Source: Catenaria anguillulae PL171 (Eukaryota; Blastocladiomycota; Blastocladiomycetes; Blastocladiales; Catenariaceae). From it: 64,000 bases of DNA. The translations under genes and the position numbers were made by a program. The notes under the pieces are model-generated. The model saw nothing but the letters and a program-made list of their open reading frames with translations, was not told where the DNA came from and did no database searches. The stretch lies in contig MCFL01000015.1 of assembly GCA_002102555.1 (NCBI GenBank), positions 372,001 to 436,000 on the forward strand, given 5' to 3'. This document shows positions 18,898 to 29,859 of this stretch, piece after piece; position 1 is the first letter of the stretch; each line of letters starts with the position of its first letter.

Positions 18898-19357
18898 GAG
18901 AGAAGATCCGAGCCAAGAGAGGGTTCAAGAGTTTTTTTTTGGTTTGTGTTTTTGAGGCTGTTTGGCTGTACCTTTGATCCTGGACGTTTTTTTTTTTTAA
19001 CTAGACAAGGCATTCTGCAAGTGTATTCCCTAATCATTCATCAAGAAAAAGGTGCCACAACGAGGAACTTGGTGGATTGACGGGGTCGGAGAAGGTTTGC
19101 TGCGCCCACAGTCACGCGTCGAGAGTCCAGTTGACACGATGCGGACGCGTCGGCCCCATGACCGTTGGCCCAGAATCCATCCAGAAGAAGAAGAGAAGAG
19201 CGGGTGGCAAGTATAAATACCCCCTCTCCACCCCTCCGTTAACGTTGCACTGCCATCGCTCGCCCCTCATCGCAGCTCTGTGTACCGCTCACCTACGATC
19301 CCAACCCGATCCAACCCCAATACAGCCTATATTCCAATCGACACTCGTCACTCGTCA
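18898..19357. other. Intergenic region with T-runs
   Basis: 460 bp between tandem genes. It contains two T-runs (around 18932-18940 and 18987-18998) just downstream of the SH3 gene, and a TATA box for the next gene. No coding sequence. Confidence 0.45.
19212..19217 (+). promoter_or_regulatory. TATA box of the RS/Lys-rich protein gene
   Basis: TATAAA within GTATAAATAC, 146 nt upstream of the ATG at 19358. Position and sequence fit a core promoter; not tested. Confidence 0.5.
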
Positions 19358-20623
19358 ATGACAAACTCGCCCTCGACCGCCTCCAACCACTCGTACTCGT
19401 CGTCATCGACCGCGTCCACCAACCATCCCCATCCGCCCAACCCCAACCTGAATCCGCCGCCCTCTGCCCCGCTCGGCCGCAAAGGGTCCAAGCTCAACAA
19501 ACCCCGCCGCGACACGCCCCGCCGCACCGCTCATGACAACGACGACCTCGGCGGCTTCATTCTGCCCCCCTCCTCCTCGGACGACGTGACGCACCGCGAC
19601 CCCGAGGTGGATCGCGCATTCCAGCAAGAAGAACTGGAGCGCCAAGCACGTAAGGTGCACAACAGCCAGTCGGCATCCCGGTCGCGGTCCAGGTCGGCCT
19701 CACCCACGCGCCGCCCGATTTCGGCACCCAAAGCCAATACGGACACGAACACGACGCGTCCCAAGACGGCAACCAGTACGGTCGGCTCCACGGAAAACTA
19801 TGCCGACGACTCGGACACGGACGAGACCAACAAGCGCAAGTCTGCGCGTGCGCGCAAGGCGTCGTCGGCTCGCAAGGAGGATGTCCCCGCCATTTCCACC
19901 ACGGGCTCCGCAGCCGTGAACAAGAAGAATGGCGGAAAGAGTGTCAAGATCCCTGGCCAGCGCGGTGACCAGCAAAAGGCGGTCGTGTCACTCGATGAGT
20001 TGAGGGGCAGGGCAAAGAACAAGCAAGCTGCGGCCGTCGAGAGCCCCGCGAGTCCGAAATCGGCCAAGGTATGTCATCCACCCGAGCGCGAACTTAAGCA
20101 CGTGTCTCATCCCATTATTTGTTTGTTGACATAGCTCTCGCCGCTGGACGACAACGAGCACAACCTCGCGAGCCGCAACCGGTCGCGCTCGGCGTCGACC
20201 AACCGCAGCTCGGACGAGGGCCAGTCGCGTCGTGAACGGTATGTCTTTCCATTCTCTCTCCTTCCCCACTCTGCTCACATTTTTGTTTCACTCATTCAAC
20301 CTGTGGTTGCTTTTGTTTACATGTTTAGTGATGCTGTTGATCGCGCTACCTTGCTGAAATCCGAACTCGCCCGCTCCGACATGGAACGCCTGGCTCTGAT
20401 TCGCGCCGAGCGCGAAGCAGCCGCAGCTCGTCGTCAAGCAGAAAAGGAGGCCAAGGCTGCAAAGATGGCGGCTGCCGCTGCCTCGGCTGGGTCGGCAAAG
20501 GTAGGCAAAGGCGGCGCAAAGACCAAGGTTGCACCTGCGCCGGTGGATCAGACAAAGTCAGCAGCAGTTGTGCCGCAGGCGGCGGCGGGTGGCAAGAAGG
20601 ATAAGAGGACTGCGGGCAAGTAA
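19358..20623 (+). CDS. Low-complexity RS/Lys-rich protein, unknown function
   Basis: Three exons (19358-20068, 20135-20238, 20329-20623) encode 369 aa; both introns start GTATGT and end TAG, and the total is 1110 nt. The N-terminus is Ser/Asn/Pro-rich. The middle has basic clusters (LGRKGSKLNKPRRD, NKRKSARARKASSARK) and an RS stretch (SQSASRSRSRSASPTRR), and the C-terminus is an Ala/Lys-rich helix (ELARSDMERLALIRAERE, AAARRQAEKEAKAAKMA). No globular domain is recognisable. Composition suggests a nuclear or RNA-associated disordered protein, but no function can be assigned. A TATA box lies 146 nt upstream. Confidence 0.65.
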
Positions 20624-21063
20624 GGACGGAGATTCGGTTGCATGGCTCCCGCCTGGTTCGTGACGGATTGATGGATTCGCTCACTCCCCTCGGCTGTATT
20701 CTTGCCGGGTTCCCTCGTTGCACAGACGATAAAAATGATTCGGATTCTTGTTTATGTGTTTGCGTTTCTTGCCCTCTTCGCTGTACAAACATCATTGTCA
20801 TTTGCTCCTTTCTGGATTGCGGTCAGCTTGACTTGCAAGTGCAACAGCGTCAGGGCAGACGCGGCAACCGGCCTGGCATCACGCCGGAAGCAAAGTGACA
20901 ATGACAATCATGACTGAATTCGAATCTGCGCTGTCGCTTTGTGAAGGAAATAGCTTGCCGGTCATGTACCGAAGAAACTGGGAGCAATGTAACCGCCATG
21001 TAAATACCTCATACCGATTGTTATCCTATCCGCCGTGCCGCCATACTACCATCAAGCACGACG
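20624..21063. other. Intergenic region upstream of LIG4
   Basis: 440 bp in tandem orientation, T-rich at its 5' side (3' UTR of the preceding gene). No gene or repeat recognised. Confidence 0.45.
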
Positions 21064-24000
21064 ATGGCCAACCCACTCTACTTTTCGCAATTTGTCAAGT
21101 TCCTCGATGCTCTGTGCACGGAAAAGCACCCCGAGAACAAGCGCAAGTACTGCCGCAAGCTGCTTGACTACCTGCGTGCCCGCAACAATGCCGATGAGAT
21201 CTTTGTGGTGCTGCGCATGCTGCTCCCGCTACAAGACCGGACACGCGGGTCGTACAAGATGAAGGAGCTCGCCCTGGCCAAATCCATTGCGGCGGCGCTT
21301 TCGCTCGACCCGAAATCCGACCAGGCACAGCACTTGCAAAACTACCGCCAGCCCCGGGCCGGGTTTGCCTCGCACGGCGATTTCTCCGAGGTGGCGCTTG
21401 ACGTGTTGCGCAATCGATCCACCGTCACGCGTGCCGTGGGCGACATGGGGCCGACCATGGCCGACGTGGACGCCAAACTTGATGCCATGGTTGCCGCGCA
21501 GGACATGAAGGAAAAGGACGCCATCATGCTCTGGTTCATCAAGCGCTTTTTGCCGCTCGAGCTCAAGTGGCTGCTGCGCATCATTTGCAAGGACCTCAAG
21601 CTGGGCGTCTCGGAGCGCACCGTGCTCGGCGAATGGCACCCGAACGCCTACCGGCTGTGGACCACGAGTTCCGACTTGCGCGGCATTGCGGCGCTCACGG
21701 ACCAAGCCCAGGTCTTGGGCGAGGATCAGATTCAAGTGCAGATCATGGTGCCCTTCAAGCCCATGCTGGGTTACAAGGCAGACAAGTTCAACCTGTTGCC
21801 CGGGTATCTCAAGTCGTTTGGCAAGCCGTTTTACGTCCAGGAAAAGATTGACGGCGAACGTATCTTGATCCATTACCAGCGCGGCCAGTTTCGCTTCTAT
21901 TCCCGCAAATCCATCGAGTGGACCGAGTACGGCCGCGACTTTGACTCTGGGTCGTGGACCCGGCACCTGGGCGGCCCATTTTGGATCGACCAGCCGGGCA
22001 TGGACATCATCGAAGAGTTTATTCTTGATGGCGAAATGGTGGCTGTGGATTCGCGCACGGGCGAGGTGCTTCCGTTTGGCACATTGCGATCTGCGCAAGT
22101 CGGGACCGTGGATCCCGCCGACGTTTCCCTCGGTGCGCTCGCCACACATCCGCGCTTCTTTGCGTTCGACTTGCTGTGCCTCAACGGCACGCCCATGGGC
22201 CGCGTCATGCTGCGTGACAGGTACGCAAAGCTCGTGCAGCTGTTTCGGCGTGTGCCTGGGTGGTTTGAGATCTTGGGCATTCGCAAGTGCTCGACGCCCG
22301 CGGAAATCGTGACCGAGTTGCAAGAGATTTACTGCAAGATGGGTGAGGGCGTAGTTGTCAAAGACCCAGACTCGGTCTATGTCCCCGGCGAGCGCCCGCG
22401 CGCATGGCTCAAGGTCAAGATGGATTACGAGACGGAGCTCCTGGAAACCATGGACCTAGTGGTGATTGGCGCGTGTTGGGGGGAGGGCCGGCGTGGCAAA
22501 ATGTTTTCGCATTTCTTGGTTGGGCTGCGCGACCCGTCGCCCGATGGCGACCCGGAAAAGGACGAGTGGGTCAGCTTTGCACGTGTGGGGTCCGGTTACT
22601 CGCGAATGCAGCTCGAGGAGTTGCATAGCAAGCTCAACGATTTCACGCTCGAGTACAATCCCACAAAGTTGCCCACTTGGCTCAGGCACATTACGTCGGC
22701 GTCGCGCACGCGGCCAGATGTCTTGATTCATCCTCGGCATTCCGTTGTGCTTGAGGTGATTGCGGCCGAGTTGACCCCGTCGACGGATTATGCGGCGGGC
22801 GCCACCTTAAGGTTTCCTCGTGTCAGGGCTATTCGCACCGACAAGGGCGTGGACGATGCGGCGAGTATGGCGGATGTGGACCGCATTTGGGAAAAGACAC
22901 AGGGCAGGTTGGTCAAGCCGCCGACAGAGGATCTGTTTGATGCCAAGCGTGTCCGGGCAAGCGGCAAGGGTGCGGCTTCAAGGCGTGGGGCTGCGAGGAA
23001 GGTCGTTTCGGGATTTGTGGGGATGGCGGAACATGCGGCGGCCGCTCAATCGTCATCGATACGAACAGATGGCCAAGCATCTGGGTTGTCGGCAAAGTCG
23101 AGGCGCCAAGCAAAGCGCGTGTTCCACGGCCGTACGTTCTTGATTGTCGGGCAGCCGCGCCCCGCCAACCGAGTTCTCGGCCTTGTTGTCAAACCCACCT
23201 CCGGTGCGGTCGCCTCGTCGTCTTCTGACCCGGCCGATCCGACCACAGCCGAGGGCTTGCACCACCTCGTTTATGAGCACGGCGGCCAATGCATTGCCAA
23301 GCTCGGAAACAACAGCGAGCTGCCGCTGCACGTCAAAGGCCAGCCCATTGGCATCTTTACTGTGATTGCGGCCGACCCGAAATCGCTCTACCTCAAGTCC
23401 ATCATCAAGCTCGGCAAGTACGATGTGCTCGCGTCGTCGCATCTCGTCAATTGTGTGGCTGCCAAGCGGTGGATCACGCCCAAACCCGCCGATTACCTGC
23501 ACATGACGCCTGTGACGCGACTCAAGTACCAGGACGCTTTTGATCCATGGGGCGATCATTACTCGGACAAGATTGCGTCGCCTGTCGAGTTAAAGCAAGT
23601 GTTTGAGCACATGGACCGGCTGGCTGTTCAACTTGCCCCGCCGTCCACGTCTGCGCCTCAACAACAAGTGTCCATTCTTGTTCCCTCAAAGCAACTCTTT
23701 TCCATGCCGTTTTCGGGAACCGACCGCGACGATGCGCTCGCGCCGTTTCACGCGCAGACTGTGGGCCACGACAAGGAGCTTGTGCGCGACCGGCGGCTGA
23801 AATGGGAGCAGATTGAGCGAGTGCGCGCGCGGTACTTTAACGATGCGCACATGCCTGGGCGGTGGTTTCAGGGTATGGTTGTTTATCCGCACTGGTACGT
23901 GACACCGGGCAACCCGGAGGGAGCGAGGCGGCGCACACCAGAGATGCAGGTGGCGGTGGCCAGGTTGGTCATGTATGGCGCCGAGGTGACGAGTGATATG

Positions 24001-24329
24001 AGGGGCCGCAAGGATCAGGTGACGCATTATCTTGTAGAGGGAGCGGCAGCAGATGTCAGGTACGCCGTTTTTTCCTTGGACGACGTGTCGCGATACTGCT
24101 AACCCTGAAACACCTTTGGATGCATCGCGACAGTAAACTACCGTCCATGAAGCGGATCGTGTCGGTCAAGTGGGTCGCAGCGTGTTGCGAGGAGCACACC
24201 ATGTTGCCTGAATGGTGTGCACGGCCGGGTGATGCCCCTCGCATGGTGATGGATCAGGACGAACCCATGGCGGATCCGATGGCGGACGCGGTGGTAGAGA
24301 CGCAGGTGCAGGCCATGTTTGGGCGGTGA
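21064..24329 (+). CDS. LIG4: DNA ligase IV
   Basis: Two exons, 21064-24059 and 24134-24329 (intron GTACGC...CAG), encode 1063 aa. DNA ligase IV seals double-strand breaks in non-homologous end joining together with XRCC4/Lif1. The helical N-terminal domain is at about 1-215. The nucleotidyltransferase motif EKIDGER carries the adenylated Lys261. Motifs III-V follow (DGEMV, EGVVVKD, AWLKVK) and an OB-fold region extends to about 620. Two C-terminal BRCT domains are at about 690-830 and 905-1030; the second is completed only by exon 2, which supplies VKWVAACCEEH with its conserved Trp. Reading through the intron would stop after 12 residues and lose this Trp. Slightly longer than human LIG4 (911 aa), mainly from linkers between and around the BRCTs. 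Confidence 0.95.
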
Positions 24330-24577
24330 GTTGGTACGTTCTTTGTTGTGTGTCGACAAGTTTGTGTTGTAAAGAATGATATTTAATCCATATGCCGAGA
24401 CTGATCATGAACGCATAAATGCTTGCAACTGGATGGGGAGGTTAGGACCACAATACGCGGCATGGGGAATGACAAGAGGCGGGCACGACTCAACACACAA
24501 CTGGGAAATGCAGGGAATGAGGGAACAAGGGTACCGCGCAACATAAAAAGGCAACATTCACGACCATTCATGCAAAA

Positions 24578-25796
24578 TCAATGAGCAATGTTCAACGCCT
24601 TGGCCGCGGCACCAGTCAGCACGGCCCTGCGATCCTGCGACAGCTCCCACAAAAACACGCCACTCAACCCAAGCTGCTCCACACTGGCCTTTGCCTTTTT
24701 CATGATGGACTCTTCCGACTCTGCCGTGACCCACACTTGAGTGTTTGGGTTGAACACAACGGGTGTCATGGCTTGCGGATCCAGTTGCCACGAGTACCCG
24801 TGGGCCTGGGTGTAGTTAGCGGCCAAATCATCGTAATCCACAATGCCCTTTGCATGCGTGCCCGGCGCGGGAGCTTCCTTGTTGATGGGCGCACCCACAT
24901 TGCCCGAACACACGCCGCCAAACGAGCGGCCGGCCAGCGGCAAGCCGGCAAGCAGTTTGGCCGCAGGCACGCCGCGCGCCGTGTACCCGCGGACCGCAGA
25001 CTCGATGCACGAGAAGGGCGCGTGATGAGCCGTGGTCTTTGACCACGCGCCAGCCGCGTCATACGTCATGAGCAGCAAGTGGTCGCAAGCGTGGCCGAGC
25101 CCAGGAAGGTCCAGGTTCTTGTACAGCCACTCGGCGTGCGCAGTGCAGGCAGAGAGGATGTAGTGCTGGTTGTTGCGCCGGGCACCAAGTTGGTCGAGCG
25201 ATTGGCGGAGCGCTTGAGCGAGCAGGGTAAAGTTTTTGCCATCGTCCGGGTGGCGGTGGTTTTCGGGAAGGCCACCTGAAAGCACACCAGGGAGTACGTG
25301 TGAATGGATCATTTAGAAACTGGGACTCAAAAATGGCAATCAACAGTGAATACAAGATGTAGGTCATACCTTCACCGGGAAACTCCCAGTCGAGATCACA
25401 CCCTTGGAAGCCATACTGCTCAATAAACTGAACGACCGAGTCAGCAAACTTTTGCCTGGCCTCTGGTGTCCTGGCGACGAGTGAAAACTCCTTGGAAAAG
25501 GTCCAACCACCAATGGAGATGAGCGACTTGAAGTTTCTGTTGCGCTGGCGCAGCGGCGAGTCTGGGTGGTTGAGCACGGCGTAGGCGCCCAAGAGGGTGG
25601 TGCCGTTGGGTGCCGTGTAGGGCTTTTGCGCATCGGCCCAAAGGTCGCCGGGGACAATGACACCGTTTTGGATGTTGGCAAAGGCGTAAGCGACGTGGGT
25701 CAGCTTTTCGACGGGGATGTCGAGAGGCGAGTAGTTGCGGGGCCCGTAGACGGTCCAGGAGCAGTAGTAGCCGAGGTTGATGGGTTGGTGGACCAT
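24578..25796 (-). CDS. GH18 chitinase, catalytic residues present, no signal peptide
   Basis: Two exons, 25796-25370 and 25275-24578 (intron GTATGA...TTTCAG, 94 nt), encode 374 aa. GH18 enzymes cleave chitin between GlcNAc residues by substrate-assisted catalysis. Visible family segments: LGYYCSWTVYGPRNYSPLDI at the first strand, KSLISIGGWTFS, the catalytic strand GCDLDWEFPGEG with the D-x-D-x-E core intact (the first Asp of the usual DGxDxDxE is Gln), LLLMTYDAAGAW, GLPLAGRSF, and GVFLWELSQD near the C-terminus. The start at MVHQPINLGYY leaves no room for a signal peptide, so the protein may be intracellular or non-classically exported. A divergent GH18 homologue that has lost these residues begins 638 bp away. 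Confidence 0.9.
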
Positions 25797-26434
25797 GATG
25801 TATGACAGCTGATTGTTGTGAACCGGGTTGTTTGGAGAGGGATGGTGACGATACGATACGATGATACGGGAACAGGAGCGGGGCGGCGCTTTGCTTTTGT
25901 ATGGGTATACAGGGTGGCAAGTATTGCATTCAGTCCGAGTTGGCGCAAATAGTTCTTGAGAATGCAGCCGTTGGCATGGTCGAGTGGTTTCTGTGCACGC
26001 GCAAGGTAAAGCGCAAGCGGTCGGCAAGAATCATGACCCAAGCAGTTTTTGCACTACCAACACGTTGGCGCTGCCCAGCGCACGCAGGAAAATGCCCATG
26101 CCGGTACGTACATTGGTGGCTCGGCTCGGCCTTGTCCATTTGCGCATTTACTTGATGGAGAGAGCGTCCACATTAGGGCTCCTCTGTGGCTCTGTCTCGC
26201 GGCTGCATGGAAGAATCCTCCTAAGCTAAAGCGCGAGACACCGTCGCGACGCGTCGTGGTCTGGTTGTGTCCATTCAAGTTGACCGTCACCAAACGCCTC
26301 CCAATCTTGTCACCTTGGCACAAGTTCAAATACCGGGCCGACACCCTCGCCCTCCACGGCGGCTGCCGAGCCCGTCAGATCCATGAACATGTACCATTGA
26401 TCACACATCTTCATACAAGACAGAACACAGCACC
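25797..26434. other. Divergent promoter region shared by two GH18 genes
   Basis: 638 bp between head-to-head GH18 genes. No clear TATA box or repeat seen. Joint regulation of the pair is plausible from arrangement alone. Confidence 0.45.
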
Positions 26435-27899
26435 ATGATCTCCACCGCTACCACCACCAAGCCCGCTGCTGGCACCGTGACCAGCGCCGTCACCCCAGTG
26501 GCAGTCGTACGTGGCCGTGTCCTCGCCATTCACATCGATCCGCTTCGCTTGCCCACGAGCAACGCTCCCTTGGCCACCTTGCCCATGGCGGATGTAACCC
26601 ATGTCATTTATGTGCGTGCACCATCATCTTGTATTGGCCAACGGACCATCACGGACAAAAATGAGCTGATCCTTGCGCATTGGACTCGTCCCTTCATAGG
26701 CTGGCGGCATGCTCTCTGCCAACGGTGAGCTTGGTATGTAAACAATTTGTTGATGTTGTTTGGGTCCGCTCCCTTGCCTCTGATCCGCTCCGATCTCTGT
26801 ACATAATAATGTGTTCGTATACAGACGTTGTGTCCACGGCTGCCCGTGACCTGCCCACGTTGGCCGACAAGTCGGGCACGTTGCGCCGCCGTAACCCAAA
26901 CTTTTTGGCAATCTTGTCCATCCCGATCGACTCGTCGCCCGGTTCGTTTCTTCTCGTCCTCACAGCCCAACGCAGCGGATACCTATCTCTGTTCCTTCCT
27001 TGCTGACCTTTGCCCTTCAATTTTATGTCCGACAGAGTGGGTGAGGGCCATTGATACTCCAGAGGAGCGTGCCCGTTTCGCGTCCTCGGCCATGCTGTGG
27101 CTCACTCGCAACAACATGGATGGTTTGGACCTTTCGTATGTCTGCCCTGTTTATTGAAGATGGTCTCGTCCGTGCTCTTCCTTACAGTGGTTATAACCTC
27201 TACATTTCTAGGCTGCACCTGGAAAAGGCCACGCCCGAGCACCTTGCCAACGTGACCATCCTGGCCACCATCTTGCGCGATGCCCTTGCCGCCTTGACCA
27301 ACTGGCAAGTGCGCCGCTTGCCCATGCAACTGTCCATGACAGCCACCGAGGACGTTTTGCTCAACAAGCTCAACCTGATCAAGCTCGCCCCGCTCATTGA
27401 CGGCCTGTACATCCGCCCCAACGATGTGTCGCAAGTCAAGCAACTCACGCACCTTGCTCCCGGCGCCTCTGCTGCGCGCCTGGCCGCCGCACTCACCAAG
27501 GCGTCGTTGTCGACCAGTCTTGCCACCGCCACGGTCCCGCTGCTCGCCGCCAAGTTTTCGGGTGCGTCGGGCTCGGCCATGGTCGGCACGCCCACGCCCG
27601 CGCCGCCCGCGCTCGTGTACCTGACGGACGCGGCGTGCAACCCACGCGCCATTGGTGGGTTGCCCATTTACGACACGCGCGAGGTGGCCGGGATCATGTA
27701 TCACCCTGGGTCCAAGGGCAAGGAGTGGGTGTCCATGGAGACGGTCGAGTCGGCCCGTGCAAAGGCCGAGATGCGCGGGGTGGGCGGGTGCATTGTGTGG
27801 TTTGGCGAGCAGCTGGTGATTGAAGGTGGAGAGAGGGGCGAGGTGGAGATTTTGGAGGCGGTTAGGGGTGGACTCAAGGGAAATGGGTTGGTTGCGTGA
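26435..27899 (+). CDS. GH18-family protein without catalytic residues (chitinase-like, possible lectin)
   Basis: Five exons (26435-26611, 26700-26733, 26825-26941, 27036-27135, 27212-27899) encode 371 aa; phases match at every junction. Reading the spliced product gives a GH18 barrel: DVTHVIYAGGMLSANGEL, PNFLAILSIPIDSSP (in place of the SIGGW strand), NNMDGLDLSLHLEK, LPMQLSMTATEDV, DGLYIRPNDV, LPIYDTREVAGIMY, and GGCIVWFGEQ. At the catalytic strand DxxDxDxE reads D-G-L-D-L-S-L-H, so the last Asp is Ser and the acid Glu is His. The substrate-binding Tyr/Trp pattern is also altered. It should not hydrolyse chitin and may bind it, like YKL-type chitinase-like proteins. There is no signal peptide, as in the divergent active GH18. 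The last intron splits the Ser codon of the motif, so RNA evidence would be useful. Confidence 0.78.
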
Positions 27900-29844
27900 C
27901 ACAGAAAGAATGAGTACCAAGGATACCTTGAAGATGTACCAGTTGTTTGTCGATTCAAGGATACACACGCCAGTTGCACGGTCTGCCCGATCTCAACACC
28001 ATTTGTCACTGCAGGGCAACACCAGCAGGAAGGGTGGGTTGCATGTGTAATGCTATATGCACATGGCTCCACCTGTCTGTCCGAGTCGGTCAGCTCGCTG
28101 CTGTGAACGAGCAAAGCATTTTGCAATGTCAGCGGGCTTCAACTTGTCATGGCTATCCGGTTTCCGACGACGTACCCAAAGCGGTGGGCCGTGCCGCTTT
28201 GGAGGCTGCGAGACGTATACATGGCCCATTCTCAATTTCAGATACAGCTCAAGAGTAGTCCCTCTTCTAAACATGGGATATGCATCAAGCAAGCTCATTA
28301 TCAGCAATCTGCTCATCCAAGAGCCACCTACATAGACCAGTCCGGCAATCAAATCAAGCTCGCCTTGAATCTGTCAGACCGCCTCCATCTGTGGGAACAC
28401 TACAATTCCAGCTTGGAATTGATTGAGGCAACACGGTCCTCTGCCACTCCAACATCAACTCACCTTCTTCAAGTTCTGTCCACATTACCTCGTTGTCGGA
28501 CCGCTTGGACAGGGGCTCGACCGCTCAGGATCGCGAGTTGACCATGGTTGTGGTTTGTGATTCCCATGCCCTCAACGAGGAACATGGGTCGCGGATGGAC
28601 TTGTCGCTGGCTTTGGCGGCGAAGAAGGCAGTGTGGTGACAAGATGATGCCAATCTGCTGGTGGAAGGGGTGGCGAGGGATGATGGAATGGGAATGACGG
28701 GTGTGGGGTAGGAGAAGCAGATGTGGGCCGTTGGAGACAACGAGCTGCAAGTGGTGATGATGCCCTTAGCCGTGCGTACATAGTCACGTTGTGCGGAGCC
28801 GCGAGGCGACTAAGAAAAGTACGATGATTTGAGCGACCCTGGTGTGGTTGAACGATTGGCGTTTCAGTGTTGGTCCACGAAGAGGATGACGGGGGCAACA
28901 GCAAGTTGATCTGAATCATTTTATACATGAGCTGTGATTCTGCATTCAAAACCTCTGGAGGCGTGTCGGCAACGGGATGAGGTGGATGAGATCCAATGAG
29001 CTAGAACTTCTCGTCGAGCGGTCAGTCCAGAACCCCCTTCCACTCGGTCGAGGCGGTACTCGGCACAGTTGGATCCCTTCACGCGTTTCTACCAAGGTAA
29101 ATCCATGGAGCGGAGGGCAGAGTCGGGCGTTGGGGTACGGCCAGCCGCGGGCCTTTCCAGGAAGCTCTGATTCCCAAGTCACGAAACTCCCTCATGTGCA
29201 TGAACGCAACAGCTGGATCGGCGGCCCATCTGGTGTCAACCAAGATCGGCACACAGACTTCACAGGTATAAAAAGGAAGCTGACCCCCGCCCACCCTTCC
29301 TCTCGAACCCTAACGTACCTTTATGGCGCGAAATTGATCATGCAGGATTTCGCGGACTGCAGTCGCCCATGCATCGCACACTTGAACCGCGCGGGAGATT
29401 GTATGTTCTGGCGGCGCCTTGAATGGGCTGCTGGCTATTACAATTTTTGATAAATGCTCAACACCTCGGCCTCTGTCTTGGCTAAAGCGGGGAGTCGGCT
29501 TGCTACATTATGTTTCCCAAGTCTGGACATCAGACAAAACAACGGCAGGTACGCTTTCCTTTGGTTCTGTTGTTTCTCCAAGTCTTGTCCACGGCCATGT
29601 GCATGTCCAGGAGCGAGTTGAGCTCCCACGCACCGTTGACGCCCAGGCGGGCGCAAGCGATGAAGGGATCACTGCGACGAAATCTGCGACGGTCAATCTG
29701 GAGAGTGTGGGAGCACTCTCAATACTGGATGATGCACAAACCGAAAGGAGCCATCCCACCGTTATCCCCGGCCATTGCCTGGCGGAAACAGGCTGCTGTA
29801 ATTCGTTAAATGAGAAGCGATATTTCTTTCCAAGCAGGCAACCA
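27900..29844. other. Long intergenic region, no gene recognised
   Basis: About 1.9 kb between tandem genes, less G/C-rich than coding parts. Open frames on the minus strand between 28469 and 28949 overlap in three frames with no clear best one, and I could not assemble a gene. A strong TATA box (29267-29274) lies 593 nt before the cofactor E ATG, so part of this stretch may be its 5' UTR or an upstream small transcript. Confidence 0.45.
29267..29274 (+). promoter_or_regulatory. Strong TATA box
   Basis: TATAAAAA within GGTATAAAAAGG on the plus strand. The nearest recognised plus-strand gene is tubulin cofactor E at 29860, about 590 nt downstream, far for a TATA box. Either that gene has a long 5' UTR or a short unrecognised transcript starts here. 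Confidence 0.45.
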
Positions 29845-29859
29845 ATGCACGCAGCCATC

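Noticed and set aside
21229-22323. 364-codon frame on the minus strand opposite DNA ligase IV
   Set aside because: Shadow of the ligase coding strand; composition mirrors third-position bias.
28469-28949. Overlapping minus-strand frames between the GH18-like and TBCE genes
   Set aside because: Three frames look equally plausible; no splice model gave a recognisable protein.
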